From: SHVO01 sp050246995
Lineage (GTDB): Bacteria; Pseudomonadota; Alphaproteobacteria; Rhodospirillales; Rhodospirillaceae
Direction: 5' to 3'
NCBI GenBank assembly: GCA_050246995.1
Contig: JBFWVA010000007.1
Span: 62,001-126,000 of the forward strand
Length of the DNA stretch: 64,000 nucleotides
In this document: positions 41,324 to 50,070 of the stretch, piece by piece
Layout of the letters: each line of letters starts with the position of its first letter
How positions within the stretch are numbered: position 1 is the first letter of the stretch
Position numbers and translations under genes: made by a program
The notes under the pieces: model-generated
What the model was told of the DNA's origin: nothing
Databases searched by the model: none
Seen by the model: the letters and a program-made list of their open reading frames with translations, nothing else

Positions 41324-42478
41324 TTAGGCGGTGACCGCTTCGGGCTCGGCGGTCTCGATCCGCGGCGACGTCGGGAAAGACATCATCGCGCGGAAGCCAG
41401 CTTCATCGTAGGCCATTTCGATGTTGCCGTTGAGCTCGTGGGTGAGCTCAAGCTTGATGAGCTTACTGCCGAAGCCCCGGCGCGTCGGCGTATTGACCTT
41501 CGGGCCTTGCGTCTCACCCCATTCAAGCGCCACGGCGCCGTTCTCCTCGTGCGACCAATCCCACTGCACGGTGACGATGCCGTCGTTGTTGGATAGAGAG
41601 CCGTGCTTGACGGCGTTGGTGGCCAGTTCGTGGAAGACGATGCCAAGCGCCACGGCCGCTTTCGGCTGGATCGCGACGGGCGGACCGTTGAGCACGACGC
41701 GGGTCTTGTCGTCGACGATGTACGGCTCCAGGGCTTCCGAGGCGACATCGCGCAGCTGCACATTGCCCCAATGTTCGCGCGACAAAAGACCGTGGGTGCG
41801 GCCCAGCGCTTCGATGCGCTTCAGGAACTTCTCGACGAAGGCTTCCGGTTCCGGGGTCGAGGCCAAGGTCTGACGGGCCATGGCGTTCACCACCGCCAGC
41901 ATGTTCTTCACACGGTGGGACAGTTCCTCGATCAGGATACGCTGCTGGGCTTCCGCCGCGGACATGGCCTCTTGATGTTCCTGCGAGCGGCGCAGGGCCT
42001 GTTCGGTCGCGATCTTCTCGGCGCGCACACGGAAGTTTTCTTCCTGCAACTTATGGCGGATTTCCGCCTCGCGTTGCGCTTCGTATTGTTTGAGATGCAG
42101 ATCGACGAACACCGAGATCTTCGAGGTGAGGATGAACGGGTCCACCGGCTTGAAGATCATATCCACCGCGCCGGCCGAGTAGGCCTGGAGCAGGTGAGAG
42201 TCGTCGCGGAACACCGCCGTCAGGAAGACAATGGGAATGTGGCGCGTCTTCTTACGGGCGCGGATGAGCGCGGCGGTCTCGTATCCGTCCATGCCCGACA
42301 TATGAAGGTCGAGCAGGATGACGGCGAAATCCTCGCGCAAAAGGTGCTGGAGCGCTTCCTCGCCGGAGTGCGCCACGACCAACGTCTGGCCGAGACGTTC
42401 GAGCGCCGCCGTCAGGGCAAGCGAGGTCGAACGGTCGTCATCGACGATGAGGATGCGCGCTTTAGGCGCTTCCTGCAT
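41324..42478 (-). CDS. Receiver-HWE-type histidine kinase
   Basis: A ~384-residue soluble protein with a receiver domain first (RILIVDDDRS, acceptor Asp in VILLDLHMSGMDG, Lys in FKPVDPF), a coiled-coil (~135-195) and a C-terminal HWE/HisKA_2 kinase. The kinase has the H-box EELSHRVKNMLAVVNAMAR, the N-box with His (FHELATNAVKHGSLS) and the WxE motif (ALEWGETQGP) that name the HWE family. Kinases of this family feed the PhyR-NepR-EcfG stress system in alphaproteobacteria. The gene starts 70 bases after the stop of the giant hybrid kinase on the same strand. ATG 42478 is used; GTG 42532 with an AGGAA upstream is an alternative. Confidence 0.87.
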   Translation of the reverse strand: MQEAPKARILIVDDDRSTSLALTAALERLGQTLVVAHSGEEALQHLLREDFAVILLDLHMSGMDGYETAALIRARKKTRHIPIVFLTAVFRDDSHLLQAYSAGAVDMIFKPVDPFILTSKISVFVDLHLKQYEAQREAEIRHKLQEENFRVRAEKIATEQALRRSQEHQEAMSAAEAQQRILIEELSHRVKNMLAVVNAMARQTLASTPEPEAFVEKFLKRIEALGRTHGLLSREHWGNVQLRDVASEALEPYIVDDKTRVVLNGPPVAIQPKAAVALGIVFHELATNAVKHGSLSNNDGIVTVQWDWSHEENGAVALEWGETQGPKVNTPTRRGFGSKLIKLELTHELNGNIEMAYDEAGFRAMMSFPTSPRIETAEPEAVTA

Positions 42479-42548
42479 CGCCGACGAACGTTCGATATCG
42501 TCCGTACGCACTGAGCTCACACTCGGACCCACCGCTTCAGCACCATTC

Positions 42549-45500
42549 CTATTCCGCCGGGAAGGCGACGACGTTGTCCGTACCGGTCCGCAGGACGGGC
42601 GCCTGCTCGCCGCGCGCAAACCAAACGCGGAGCACCGAAACAAGTTGCTCGATATCCACGGGTTTGGCGATGTAGTCGCTGGCGCCGGCTTCCATGCATT
42701 TCTGACGGTCGCCTTTCATCGCCTTGGCCGTCACAGCGACGATGGGCAGAGCGGCGAAGCGCGGGTTGGCCCGGATCTCCTCGATCGTCTCATAGCCGTC
42801 CATGCCGGGCATCATGATGTCGATCAGCGCGGCATCGATGTCCGGGATGCGGTTGAGGAGTTCAATACCGGAGCGGCCGCTTTCGGCGTAGTGCAGTTCA
42901 ACGCCATGCTCTTCGAGGGCGCTGGTGAGCGAGAAGATATTGCGGATGTCGTCATCGACCACCGCGATCTTCTTGCCGGCCAGGACCGGATCGGACTGGC
43001 GGAGCTGACGCAGCACGTCCTGGGCGTCGGTCGACAGGCTCTCGTGAGTCCGGTGCAGAAGCAGCGCCACCGCGTCCTGCAATTCCGGCGCGTTGCGGGC
43101 CCAGCGGCCGCGGGCCATGCGGCCCTTCAGGAAGAAGGCTTTTTCCTCTTCGGTGAAATCACGCGGGACGAACAAGATGAACGGCAGATCGACGGCCTGG
43201 AGGTCGGCGACGAGATCCTCAATCGGCGTCTCGGACGGCTTCGACAGATTCACCACAATGCAGTCCGCGTCGTCGGCTTCGATATCGTGCGGCACTTCGG
43301 TGTCCTGGTTCACCTGAAGACCGGCTGCGTCGATGAACGAAGCAATCCCGTTCGACAAACCTTCCGGCTCGATGGCCAGAAGGGTCTTGGTACGTTCACG
43401 GTAAGCTTTCACGCGCTGCAAGGTGGCAAGCAGCGTATCGGGTTCGGCCGGCTTGCCGGTGACGCCCATCGCCCCGAGACCAAGGCCTAGGCGGGTCTGT
43501 TCGTCGGCGGAGATGATATGCACCGGGATATGGCGGGTTTCCGGATTGCGCTTGAGAAGATCGAGCAACGCGAAGCCGTCCATGTCCGGCAAGCCGATGT
43601 CGAGGGTGATGGCGTCGGGACGGAAGCGCTTGGCCAGCGGGAACACGCCGCCGCCCTCGCCCGTGACCACGCCCTTGAAGCCCGCTTCGCGCGCCATTGT
43701 AAGCATGATCGACGCAAAGTGCGGATCGTCCTCGACAATCAGCACCGTGGCGTCGCCGCGCTGAATGGTCTCGCGGTCGTCGAGCACGCGCTCGGTGACT
43801 TCCTCGGTATTCTGAGCAATCACGCGCGCGACCGGCATGGCGGGACGCGTCGCGGTCTTGGCGGACGGCGTGAAATTCATCGGCAGGAACAAGGTGAAGG
43901 TCGAGCCTTTGCCCACCTTACTGTTCACCATGAGTTCACCGCCCAGAAGGCGCGTGATTTCACGGCTGATGGATAGACCGAGCCCCGTGCCGCCGTACTT
44001 GCGGCTAGTGGTGCCGTCAGCCTGCTGGAAGGCTTCGAAGATGATACGCTGTTTTTCGTCCGGGATGCCGATCCCCGTATCCTCGACAGTGAACGCAAGA
44101 ACTTGGCTTGCCCGGCTGAGATGCTCATTGGACGGCGACCAGCCCGATGTGACCGGCGCGACCTTGAGGCGCACGTGGCCGCTCTCCGTGAACTTGAAGG
44201 CGTTCGAGAGCAGGTTCTTGATAATCTGCTGGAGACGCTTGTCGTCGGTGTACATGGAGCGCGGCAGCTCTTGGTCGAGTTCGACCTGGAACTCCAGTTT
44301 CTTGTCCTGAGCGAGCTGAGCGAAGGTGCGGTCCATATGGTCGCGCAGAGACCCGAAGAAGGTTTCGCCGACATCCAGGGTGACCGTACCGGACTCGATC
44401 TTCGACAGATCCAGGATGTCGTTGATGAGCGCGAGCAGATCCGACCCGGCGTGGTGGATGGAGCGGGCGAATTCGACCTGCTTGTCGGTCAGGTTGCCTT
44501 GTGTGTTGGTCGACAGGAGCTTCGAGAGGATGAGGAGCGAGTTCAGCGGTGTGCGGAGTTCGTGGCTCATATTCGCCAAGAATTCAGACTTGTACTTTGA
44601 CGTTAACGCCAATTGTTCGGCTTTTTCTTCCAACTCGCGCTTGGCGTTTTCGACTTCGCGGTTCTTGGCTTCGACCTGCGCATTCTGGTCGGAGAGCAGT
44701 TTCGCTTTGTCCTCCAGCTCCACGTTGGTGCGCTGTAATTCCTCCTGCTTGGAGCGCAGCAGTTCCTCCGACTGGCGGAGAGTATTGGCCTGCTGTTCGA
44801 GACGGTCGTTGGTCTTCTTGAGCTCTTCCTGCTGGGCCTGAAGCTCGGCGGTGAGGAGCTGAGACTGCTTGAGCAGACCTTCCGTACGCATGTTCGCCGC
44901 GATCGTGTTGAGCACGATCCCGATCGATTCCATCAGCTGATCCAAGAACGACTGGTGCGTTTCGGAGAATTCCGAGAACGACGCCAGTTCGATGACCGCG
45001 TTGACCTCGCCTTCGAATACGACGGGGAGCACGATGACATTGAGCGGCGAGGCTTCACCGAGGCCGGAGCTGACCTTGATATAATCATGCGGCACGTTGG
45101 TGAGCAGGATGCGCGATTTCTCGAAGGCGCACTGCCCGACCAAGCCTTCCCGCAGCTCGAAGCGGTTGGCCAGATGTTTGCGGTGATTAAAGGCGTAGGA
45201 GGCGACGAGGTTGAGTGCGACGCGGTTCTCGTCGTCCTTTTCCGTCACGTAGAACAAGCCGTGCTGCGCTTTGACGAGCGGGGCGAGTTCCGAGAGCACC
45301 ATGTTCGAGACGGTAGCCAAGTCGCGTTCGCCTTGCAGCATTCGGGTGAAGCGCGTGAGGTTGGTTTTCAGCCAGTCCTGTTCGGTGTTTTTAAGAGTCT
45401 GATCCTTCAGGTTCCGGATCATTTCATTGATGTTGTCTTTCAGCGCGGCCACTTCGCCCGAGGCTTCGACGGTGATGGACCGGGTCAAGTCGCCCGTCGT

Positions 45501-48344
45501 CACCGCCGTGGACACTTCGGCGATGGCGCGGACCTGAGTGGTGAGGTTCGCCGCCAGCTGGTTCACGTTATCGGTCAAGTCGCGCCACAGACCGGCGGCG
45601 CCCGGCACGCGAGCCTGACCGCCGAGCTTCCCTTCGATCCCGACCTCGCGGGCCACGTTAGTGACTTGGTCGGCGAAGGTGGCGAGCGTTTCGATCATCC
45701 CGTTGATGGTTTCGGCAAGCGAGGCAATTTCGCCCTTCGCTTCCACGGTCAATTTGCGGCGCAGGTTACCTTGGGCAACGGCCGTCACGACGTCCGCGAT
45801 ACCGCGCACCTGAGACGTCAGGTTGGCGGCCATCATATTCACGTTGTCGGTCAAATCCTTCCACGTGCCTGCGACGCCGGGCACGTTGGCCTGACCGCCG
45901 AGATTGCCTTCGGTGCCCACTTCGCGGGCCACGCGGGTCACTTCCGAAGCGAAGGAGTTGAGCTGGTCCACCATGGTGTTGATGGTGGATTTCAGTTCGA
46001 GAATTTCGCCCTTCACGTCCACGGTGATCTTCTTGGACAAGTCGCCCTTGGCCACCGCGGTCGTCACGTCGGCGATGTTACGCACCTGGCCGGTGAGGTT
46101 CGCGGCCATGAGATTCACGTTGTCGGTCAAATCCTTCCACGTACCGGCGACCCCGCGCACATTAGCTTGGCCTCCGAGCTTGCCTTCGGTACCGACTTCA
46201 CGCGCGACGCGCGTCACTTCCGAAGCGAATGAGTTCAGCTGGTCCACCATGGTGTTGATGGTGGATTTCAGTTCGAGAATTTCGCCCTTCACGTCGACAG
46301 CGATCTTCTTGGACAAGTCGCCTTTGGCCACAGCGGTCGTCACTTCGGCGATGTTACGCACCTGGGACGTCAGGTTCGCGGCCATGAAATTCACGTTGTC
46401 GGTGAGATCCTTCCACGTGCCGGCGACGCCCTTCACGTTGGCCTGACCGCCGAGCTTGCCTTCGGTGCCCACTTCGCGGGCCACGCGGGTCACTTCCGAG
46501 GAGAATGAGTTGAGCTGGTCCACCATGGTGTTAATGGTGTTCTTCAGATCGAGAATTTCGCCCTTCACGTCCACGGTGATCTTCTTGGTGAGATTGCCCG
46601 TGGCCACCGCGGTCGTCACTTCGGCGATGTTACGCACCTGCGACGTCAGGTTGGTCGCCATCGCGTTCACGTTATCGGTCAAGTCTTTCCACGTGCCGCC
46701 GACACCGGGCACCTGCGCCTGACCGCCGAGCTTCCCTTCGGTGCCGACTTCGCGCGCCACGCGCGTCACTTCCGAAGCGAAGGAGTTGAGCTGGTCCACC
46801 ATGGTGTTGATGGTGTTTTTCAGCTCCAAGATTTCCCCTTGCACATCGACGGTGATCTTCTTGGACAGATTTCCGTTGGCCACAGCGGTCGTCACTTCGG
46901 CGATGTTACGCACCTGGCCGGTCAAGTTGTTGGCCATGAAGTTCACATTATCGGTGAGATCTTTCCACGTGCCGGCGACGCCCGGCACTTTCGCCTGACC
47001 GCCGAGCTTCCCTTCGGTGCCGACTTCGCGCGCCACGCGCGTCACTTCCGAGGCGAACGAGTTGAGCTGGTCCACCATGGTGTTGATGGTGTTTTTCAGT
47101 TCGAGAATTTCGCCCTGCACGTCGACGGTGATTTTCTTGGAAAGGTTTCCGTTCGCCACCGCGGTCGTCACTTCGGCGATGTTGCGCACCTGGCCGGTCA
47201 AGTTCGCAGCCATGAAGTTCACGTTATCGGTGAGATCCTTCCACGTACCGGCGATGCCGGGCACGCGCGCCTGACCGCCGAGTTTCCCTTCGGTGCCCAC
47301 TTCGCGCGCGACGCGCGTCACTTCCGAAGCGAAACCGTTGAGCTGGTCCACCATGGTGTTGATGGTGTTTTTCAGCTCCAAGATTTCGCCCTTCACGTCC
47401 ACGGTGATCTTCTTGGACAAGTCGCCCTTGGCCACCGCGGTCGTCACGTCGGCGATGTTACGCACCTGGCCGGTGAGGTTCGCGGCCATAAGGTTCACGT
47501 TGTCGGTCAAGTCCTTCCACGTACCGGCGACGCCGCGCACGTTAGCCTGACCGCCCAATTTACCGTCGGTACCGACTTCGCGCGCGACGCGCGTCACTTC
47601 CGAGGCGAATGAGTTCAGCTGGTCCACCATGGTGTTGATGGTGTTTTTCAGCTCCTGGATTTCGCCCTTCACGTCCACCGTGATCTTCTTGGACAAGTCG
47701 CCGTTGGCGACCGCAGTCGTCACTTCGGCGATGTTACGCACCTGGCCGGTCAGATTGGCCGCCATCAGGTTCACGTTGTCGGTGAGATCCTTCCACGTGC
47801 CGGCGACGCCCTTCACTTTTGCCTGACCGCCGAGCTTTCCTTCGGTACCGACTTCGCGCGCGACGCGCGTCACTTCGGAGGCGAAGGAGCCCAGCTGGCC
47901 CACCATGGTATTCACGGTCTTACCGATGCGCAGGAACTCCCCGCGCAGCGGGCGGCCGTCGATGTCGAGGTTCACGGTTTGCGAAAGGTCGCCTTTCGCC
48001 ACGGCGCCGATCACGCGGGCCATTTCGGAGGTCGGCTGCACAAGGTCCGCGACAAGCGTGTTCACAGTCTCGATGCTGGACGCCCACGACCCGCCGGCAT
48101 TGGCAAGCTTGGCACGGTGGGTGATCTTGCCCTCCTTACCGACGAAGTCGCCGAGACGCTGGAACTCCTTGGTCATCCGCTCGTTGAGATCAACCACGTC
48201 ATTGAAGGCTTCGGCGATTTCGCCGTCGACGCCCGACAGGTTGCTTGGAAGACGGACCGAGAAGTCACCTTTGCGCAGCGCGCGCAAGGCCGCGAGAAGG
48301 TCATGCTGATCCAGCGTCGTGATTTTTTGACTCGTCCTGCTCAT
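42549..48344 (-). CDS. Giant soluble HAMP-array hybrid histidine kinase
   Basis: A 1931-residue kinase without membrane helices. The first ~970 residues are an unbroken HAMP array built of ~92-residue double-HAMP units, eight of them nearly identical (typical strings: ITVDVKGEILELKNTINTMV and VGTEGKLGGQA). Then come a GAF domain (~1010-1165), a long coiled coil (~1170-1250), the dimerisation domain with H1261 in MSHELRTPLN, the ATPase domain with GTGLGLSISREI, and three receiver-like domains: REC1 with D1582, a degenerate REC2 lacking a clear acceptor, and REC3 with D1842. The plan resembles fungal group III osmosensing kinases (Nik1/Os-1). A GGAAC-N17-CGTT site lies 160-185 bases upstream. 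The receiver-HWE kinase follows in the same unit. Confidence 0.93.
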   Translation of the reverse strand: MSRTSQKITTLDQHDLLAALRALRKGDFSVRLPSNLSGVDGEIAEAFNDVVDLNERMTKEFQRLGDFVGKEGKITHRAKLANAGGSWASSIETVNTLVADLVQPTSEMARVIGAVAKGDLSQTVNLDIDGRPLRGEFLRIGKTVNTMVGQLGSFASEVTRVAREVGTEGKLGGQAKVKGVAGTWKDLTDNVNLMAANLTGQVRNIAEVTTAVANGDLSKKITVDVKGEIQELKNTINTMVDQLNSFASEVTRVAREVGTDGKLGGQANVRGVAGTWKDLTDNVNLMAANLTGQVRNIADVTTAVAKGDLSKKITVDVKGEILELKNTINTMVDQLNGFASEVTRVAREVGTEGKLGGQARVPGIAGTWKDLTDNVNFMAANLTGQVRNIAEVTTAVANGNLSKKITVDVQGEILELKNTINTMVDQLNSFASEVTRVAREVGTEGKLGGQAKVPGVAGTWKDLTDNVNFMANNLTGQVRNIAEVTTAVANGNLSKKITVDVQGEILELKNTINTMVDQLNSFASEVTRVAREVGTEGKLGGQAQVPGVGGTWKDLTDNVNAMATNLTSQVRNIAEVTTAVATGNLTKKITVDVKGEILDLKNTINTMVDQLNSFSSEVTRVAREVGTEGKLGGQANVKGVAGTWKDLTDNVNFMAANLTSQVRNIAEVTTAVAKGDLSKKIAVDVKGEILELKSTINTMVDQLNSFASEVTRVAREVGTEGKLGGQANVRGVAGTWKDLTDNVNLMAANLTGQVRNIADVTTAVAKGDLSKKITVDVKGEILELKSTINTMVDQLNSFASEVTRVAREVGTEGNLGGQANVPGVAGTWKDLTDNVNMMAANLTSQVRGIADVVTAVAQGNLRRKLTVEAKGEIASLAETINGMIETLATFADQVTNVAREVGIEGKLGGQARVPGAAGLWRDLTDNVNQLAANLTTQVRAIAEVSTAVTTGDLTRSITVEASGEVAALKDNINEMIRNLKDQTLKNTEQDWLKTNLTRFTRMLQGERDLATVSNMVLSELAPLVKAQHGLFYVTEKDDENRVALNLVASYAFNHRKHLANRFELREGLVGQCAFEKSRILLTNVPHDYIKVSSGLGEASPLNVIVLPVVFEGEVNAVIELASFSEFSETHQSFLDQLMESIGIVLNTIAANMRTEGLLKQSQLLTAELQAQQEELKKTNDRLEQQANTLRQSEELLRSKQEELQRTNVELEDKAKLLSDQNAQVEAKNREVENAKRELEEKAEQLALTSKYKSEFLANMSHELRTPLNSLLILSKLLSTNTQGNLTDKQVEFARSIHHAGSDLLALINDILDLSKIESGTVTLDVGETFFGSLRDHMDRTFAQLAQDKKLEFQVELDQELPRSMYTDDKRLQQIIKNLLSNAFKFTESGHVRLKVAPVTSGWSPSNEHLSRASQVLAFTVEDTGIGIPDEKQRIIFEAFQQADGTTSRKYGGTGLGLSISREITRLLGGELMVNSKVGKGSTFTLFLPMNFTPSAKTATRPAMPVARVIAQNTEEVTERVLDDRETIQRGDATVLIVEDDPHFASIMLTMAREAGFKGVVTGEGGGVFPLAKRFRPDAITLDIGLPDMDGFALLDLLKRNPETRHIPVHIISADEQTRLGLGLGAMGVTGKPAEPDTLLATLQRVKAYRERTKTLLAIEPEGLSNGIASFIDAAGLQVNQDTEVPHDIEADDADCIVVNLSKPSETPIEDLVADLQAVDLPFILFVPRDFTEEEKAFFLKGRMARGRWARNAPELQDAVALLLHRTHESLSTDAQDVLRQLRQSDPVLAGKKIAVVDDDIRNIFSLTSALEEHGVELHYAESGRSGIELLNRIPDIDAALIDIMMPGMDGYETIEEIRANPRFAALPIVAVTAKAMKGDRQKCMEAGASDYIAKPVDIEQLVSVLRVWFARGEQAPVLRTGTDNVVAFPAE
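45532..47740. repeat. Eight tandem 276-bp repeats coding for double-HAMP units
   Basis: Unit boundaries, taken at the Val-Arg-Asn-Ile codons, fall near 47740, 47464, 47188, 46912, 46636, 46360, 46084, 45808 and 45532, a strict 276-base period (92 codons). Units differ at only a few residues, mainly at NGD/KGD/NGN, at the variable residues after GGQA and at the residue after DNVN. More divergent units flank the array on both sides. Confidence 0.9.
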
Positions 48345-48503
48345 CGGGACCCCCGGGATACGCCGTATGCGGCTGTGATGCCGCCGGCTGAGAAGTAAAA
48401 ATGTGGAGATCCGCGCAGACCGAAGGCGTATGTCTTTGCACACGCGACCCATCCCCGCCGCCACAGCGAGTACGGCCTAACCCAGATATCCTCTATGCGG
48501 GCC

Positions 48504-48529
48504 AACGGCTGACGCTGTTCAAATGTTCC
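48504..48529 (-). promoter_or_regulatory. EcfG-type general-stress promoter for the giant hybrid kinase
   Basis: Minus strand: GGAAC at 48529-48525, 17-base spacer, CGTT at 48507-48504. Transcription near 48497 would leave a leader of about 150 bases before ATG 48344, in which I see no other start. Confidence 0.7.
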
Positions 48530-48632
48530 GTGTGAGCGGTTCTATTTTTCGAATTTTGCCGGGTCTCGGATTCGCGTCTTACGCGAACCCATTCCTAGAC
48601 GCCTGGGATCACCATCCTACAATTTGCAGCGG

Positions 48633-49136
48633 CTATTTTGGTGGGGGAAGGGACCCGGCCGGACTCTTCGATAAAGGGGAGATCGGGGGGATAGGCGAAG
48701 GCACGGGATCGCGCGCGGTAAGGTCGGGCGCGATCGCCGTTGTGCCGGAAGGCGGCGCCGCGCGCGGTGCAACGTTACCAGGCACCGCGGATAGCGCATC
48801 GCCCGTCGACGTCCCACCCGGAAGCGCCGGCGCATCGGGCGGGATCGGGGCCACAGGCCGTGTGGGCGGCGCGGTATTGGGCAGCGGATTGACGACCGGC
48901 GCCGGCTGAGAGCGCAAGATCGGCGGCATGATCAACTGGTCGTTGGCGCGCCGGATACGGTCCTCAAATTCCTGTTGGATGCGCACACGGTCGCCGTCGC
49001 CCAAGGCATTGGTGAGGCGGCCGCGGCATTCGATCTGCTCGGAAACGGACAGACGGATATTGCCGCAAAGGTCTTGTGCGAGGACGGGGCCAGAGGAAGC
49101 GAGGCCGATCAACAGGACACCAAGGCTCACACGCAT
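48633..49136 (-). CDS. Exported proline-rich protein
   Basis: A 167-residue protein with a signal peptide (MRVSLGVLLIGLASSGPVLAQ). The first ~70 mature residues are helical with two cysteines (DLCGNIRLS, IECRGRL) and the rest is a Pro/Ala-rich low-complexity tail ending SLPPPK. It looks like a periplasmic or cell-wall-spanning protein of unknown function. It is divergent from the microprotein-KTSC-Nudix run. Confidence 0.65.
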   Translation of the reverse strand: MRVSLGVLLIGLASSGPVLAQDLCGNIRLSVSEQIECRGRLTNALGDGDRVRIQQEFEDRIRRANDQLIMPPILRSQPAPVVNPLPNTAPPTRPVAPIPPDAPALPGGTSTGDALSAVPGNVAPRAAPPSGTTAIAPDLTARDPVPSPIPPISPLSKSPAGSLPPPK

Positions 49137-49199
49137 CGCGGGTTACTCCCTACGCTTCTCATCATATATGGCTCCCGCGCGGGCGTTCCTCAAGCCAAG

Positions 49200-49225
49200 G
49201 GAACGATGCTTGCTGCGCTTCCGTT
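49200..49225 (+). promoter_or_regulatory. EcfG-type general-stress promoter for the microprotein-KTSC-Nudix run
   Basis: GGAAC at 49200-49204, 17-base spacer, CGTT at 49222-49225. A start near 49232 would leave about 24 bases before ATG 49256, with AAGGGA between them. Confidence 0.75.
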
Positions 49226-49255
49226 CTACGCACATCCAAACGAAGGGAACGTTTT

Positions 49256-49351
49256 ATGAATCGTATGCAGGAAAGTCACGCCGAGCGGGTGAAAGAGGGC
49301 CTTGACCGTCTTGGCTATAATATCACCGACGAAGAGATCGGTCTGGCGTAG
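49256..49351 (+). CDS. 31-residue soluble microprotein
   Basis: ATG 49256 follows AAGGGA, and the frame ends at TAG 49351. The product, MNRMQESHAERVKEGLDR then LGYNITDEEIGLA, is predicted to form a helix and a short tail. It lies directly behind a consensus stress promoter and 6 bases before the KTSC gene, so it is very likely translated. No family recognised. Confidence 0.6.
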   Translation: MNRMQESHAERVKEGLDRLGYNITDEEIGLA

Positions 49352-49357
49352 GCGTCC

Positions 49358-49570
49358 ATGCCATCCACCGCGATCCGGCAGATGAAATACAACGCGCTCG
49401 AGAAAGTCCTGCAGGTCGAATTCACCCGCGGCGCCGTCTATGACTATTACGGCGTGCCGCAGCAAGTGTACGAGGCGTTCGTCTCGGCGCCCTCGCGCGG
49501 ACGCTTCTTCGCCTATGAATTCCGCGACAAATTTCCATACCGGAAGAAGTCCGCGCCGAGGATGCACTGA
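49358..49570 (+). CDS. KTSC domain protein
   Basis: A 70-residue protein covering one KTSC domain: IRQMKYNALEKVLQVEF, AVYDYYGVPQQVYEAFVSA and the closing FRDKFPYRK. KTSC domains are thought to bind nucleic acid and can be found fused to lysyl-tRNA synthetase-like or other proteins. The TGA stop overlaps the ATG of the Nudix gene by one base, so they are translationally coupled. Confidence 0.85.
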   Translation: MPSTAIRQMKYNALEKVLQVEFTRGAVYDYYGVPQQVYEAFVSAPSRGRFFAYEFRDKFPYRKKSAPRMH

Positions 49571-50070
49571 TGCTAAGAAGCGCGGGTCTTTTGCTTTTCC
49601 GGACAAAGGGACGGGCGACGGAGGTCTTCCTCGTTCATCCCGGCGGCCCGTTCTGGACCACGAAAGACAACGGTGTCTGGTCGATCCCCAAGGGCCTTCA
49701 CGAGCCGGACGAAGATGCCCTCGCGGCCGCGCGCCGCGAGTTCACCGAAGAAACCGGATTCACCGCGGCGGGCCCGTTCATCGCGCTCGGGAGCTTTAAA
49801 GTCAGCCGCGACAAAATCGTGACGGCTTTCGCGGCGGAAGGCGACTGCGCGCCCGCGCGGCTGGTGAGCAACACGTTCGCGCTGGAATGGCCGCCCAAGT
49901 CGGGCCGCTTTCAGGACTGCCCCGAGGTGGACCGCGGCGCCTGGTTCGGGAGAGAACAGGCCTTAAACAAGATCACCGCCGGTCAGCGCGCGGTGATTGA
50001 GGCGTTCTATGAGAGCACGCCTAAGAGAAAATCAGCGACGGCGGCCGCCCCTTCTCCACAAGCACGGTAG
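49570..50070 (+). CDS. Nudix hydrolase
   Basis: A 166-residue hydrolase with a complete Nudix box (GLHEPDEDALAAARREFTEE then TGF). WSIPKG before it and the ALEWPPKSGRFQDCPEVDRG segment after it resemble Nudix proteins of the MTH1/diadenosine-polyphosphate type. The family removes oxidised nucleotides or other pyrophosphate compounds, which fits a stress operon. Its last 50 bases overlap the convergent DUF3293 gene. Confidence 0.88.
   Translation: MLRSAGLLLFRTKGRATEVFLVHPGGPFWTTKDNGVWSIPKGLHEPDEDALAAARREFTEETGFTAAGPFIALGSFKVSRDKIVTAFAAEGDCAPARLVSNTFALEWPPKSGRFQDCPEVDRGAWFGREQALNKITAGQRAVIEAFYESTPKRKSATAAAPSPQAR

Noticed and set aside
44955..47612. Plus-strand frames with internal repeats opposite the giant kinase
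   Set aside because: They are the complement of the 276-bp HAMP repeats and inherit the periodicity; the minus strand encodes the real domains.
45532..47740. CRISPR-like array
   Set aside because: The repeats are 276 bases long, contiguous and in frame, with no spacers or cas genes.
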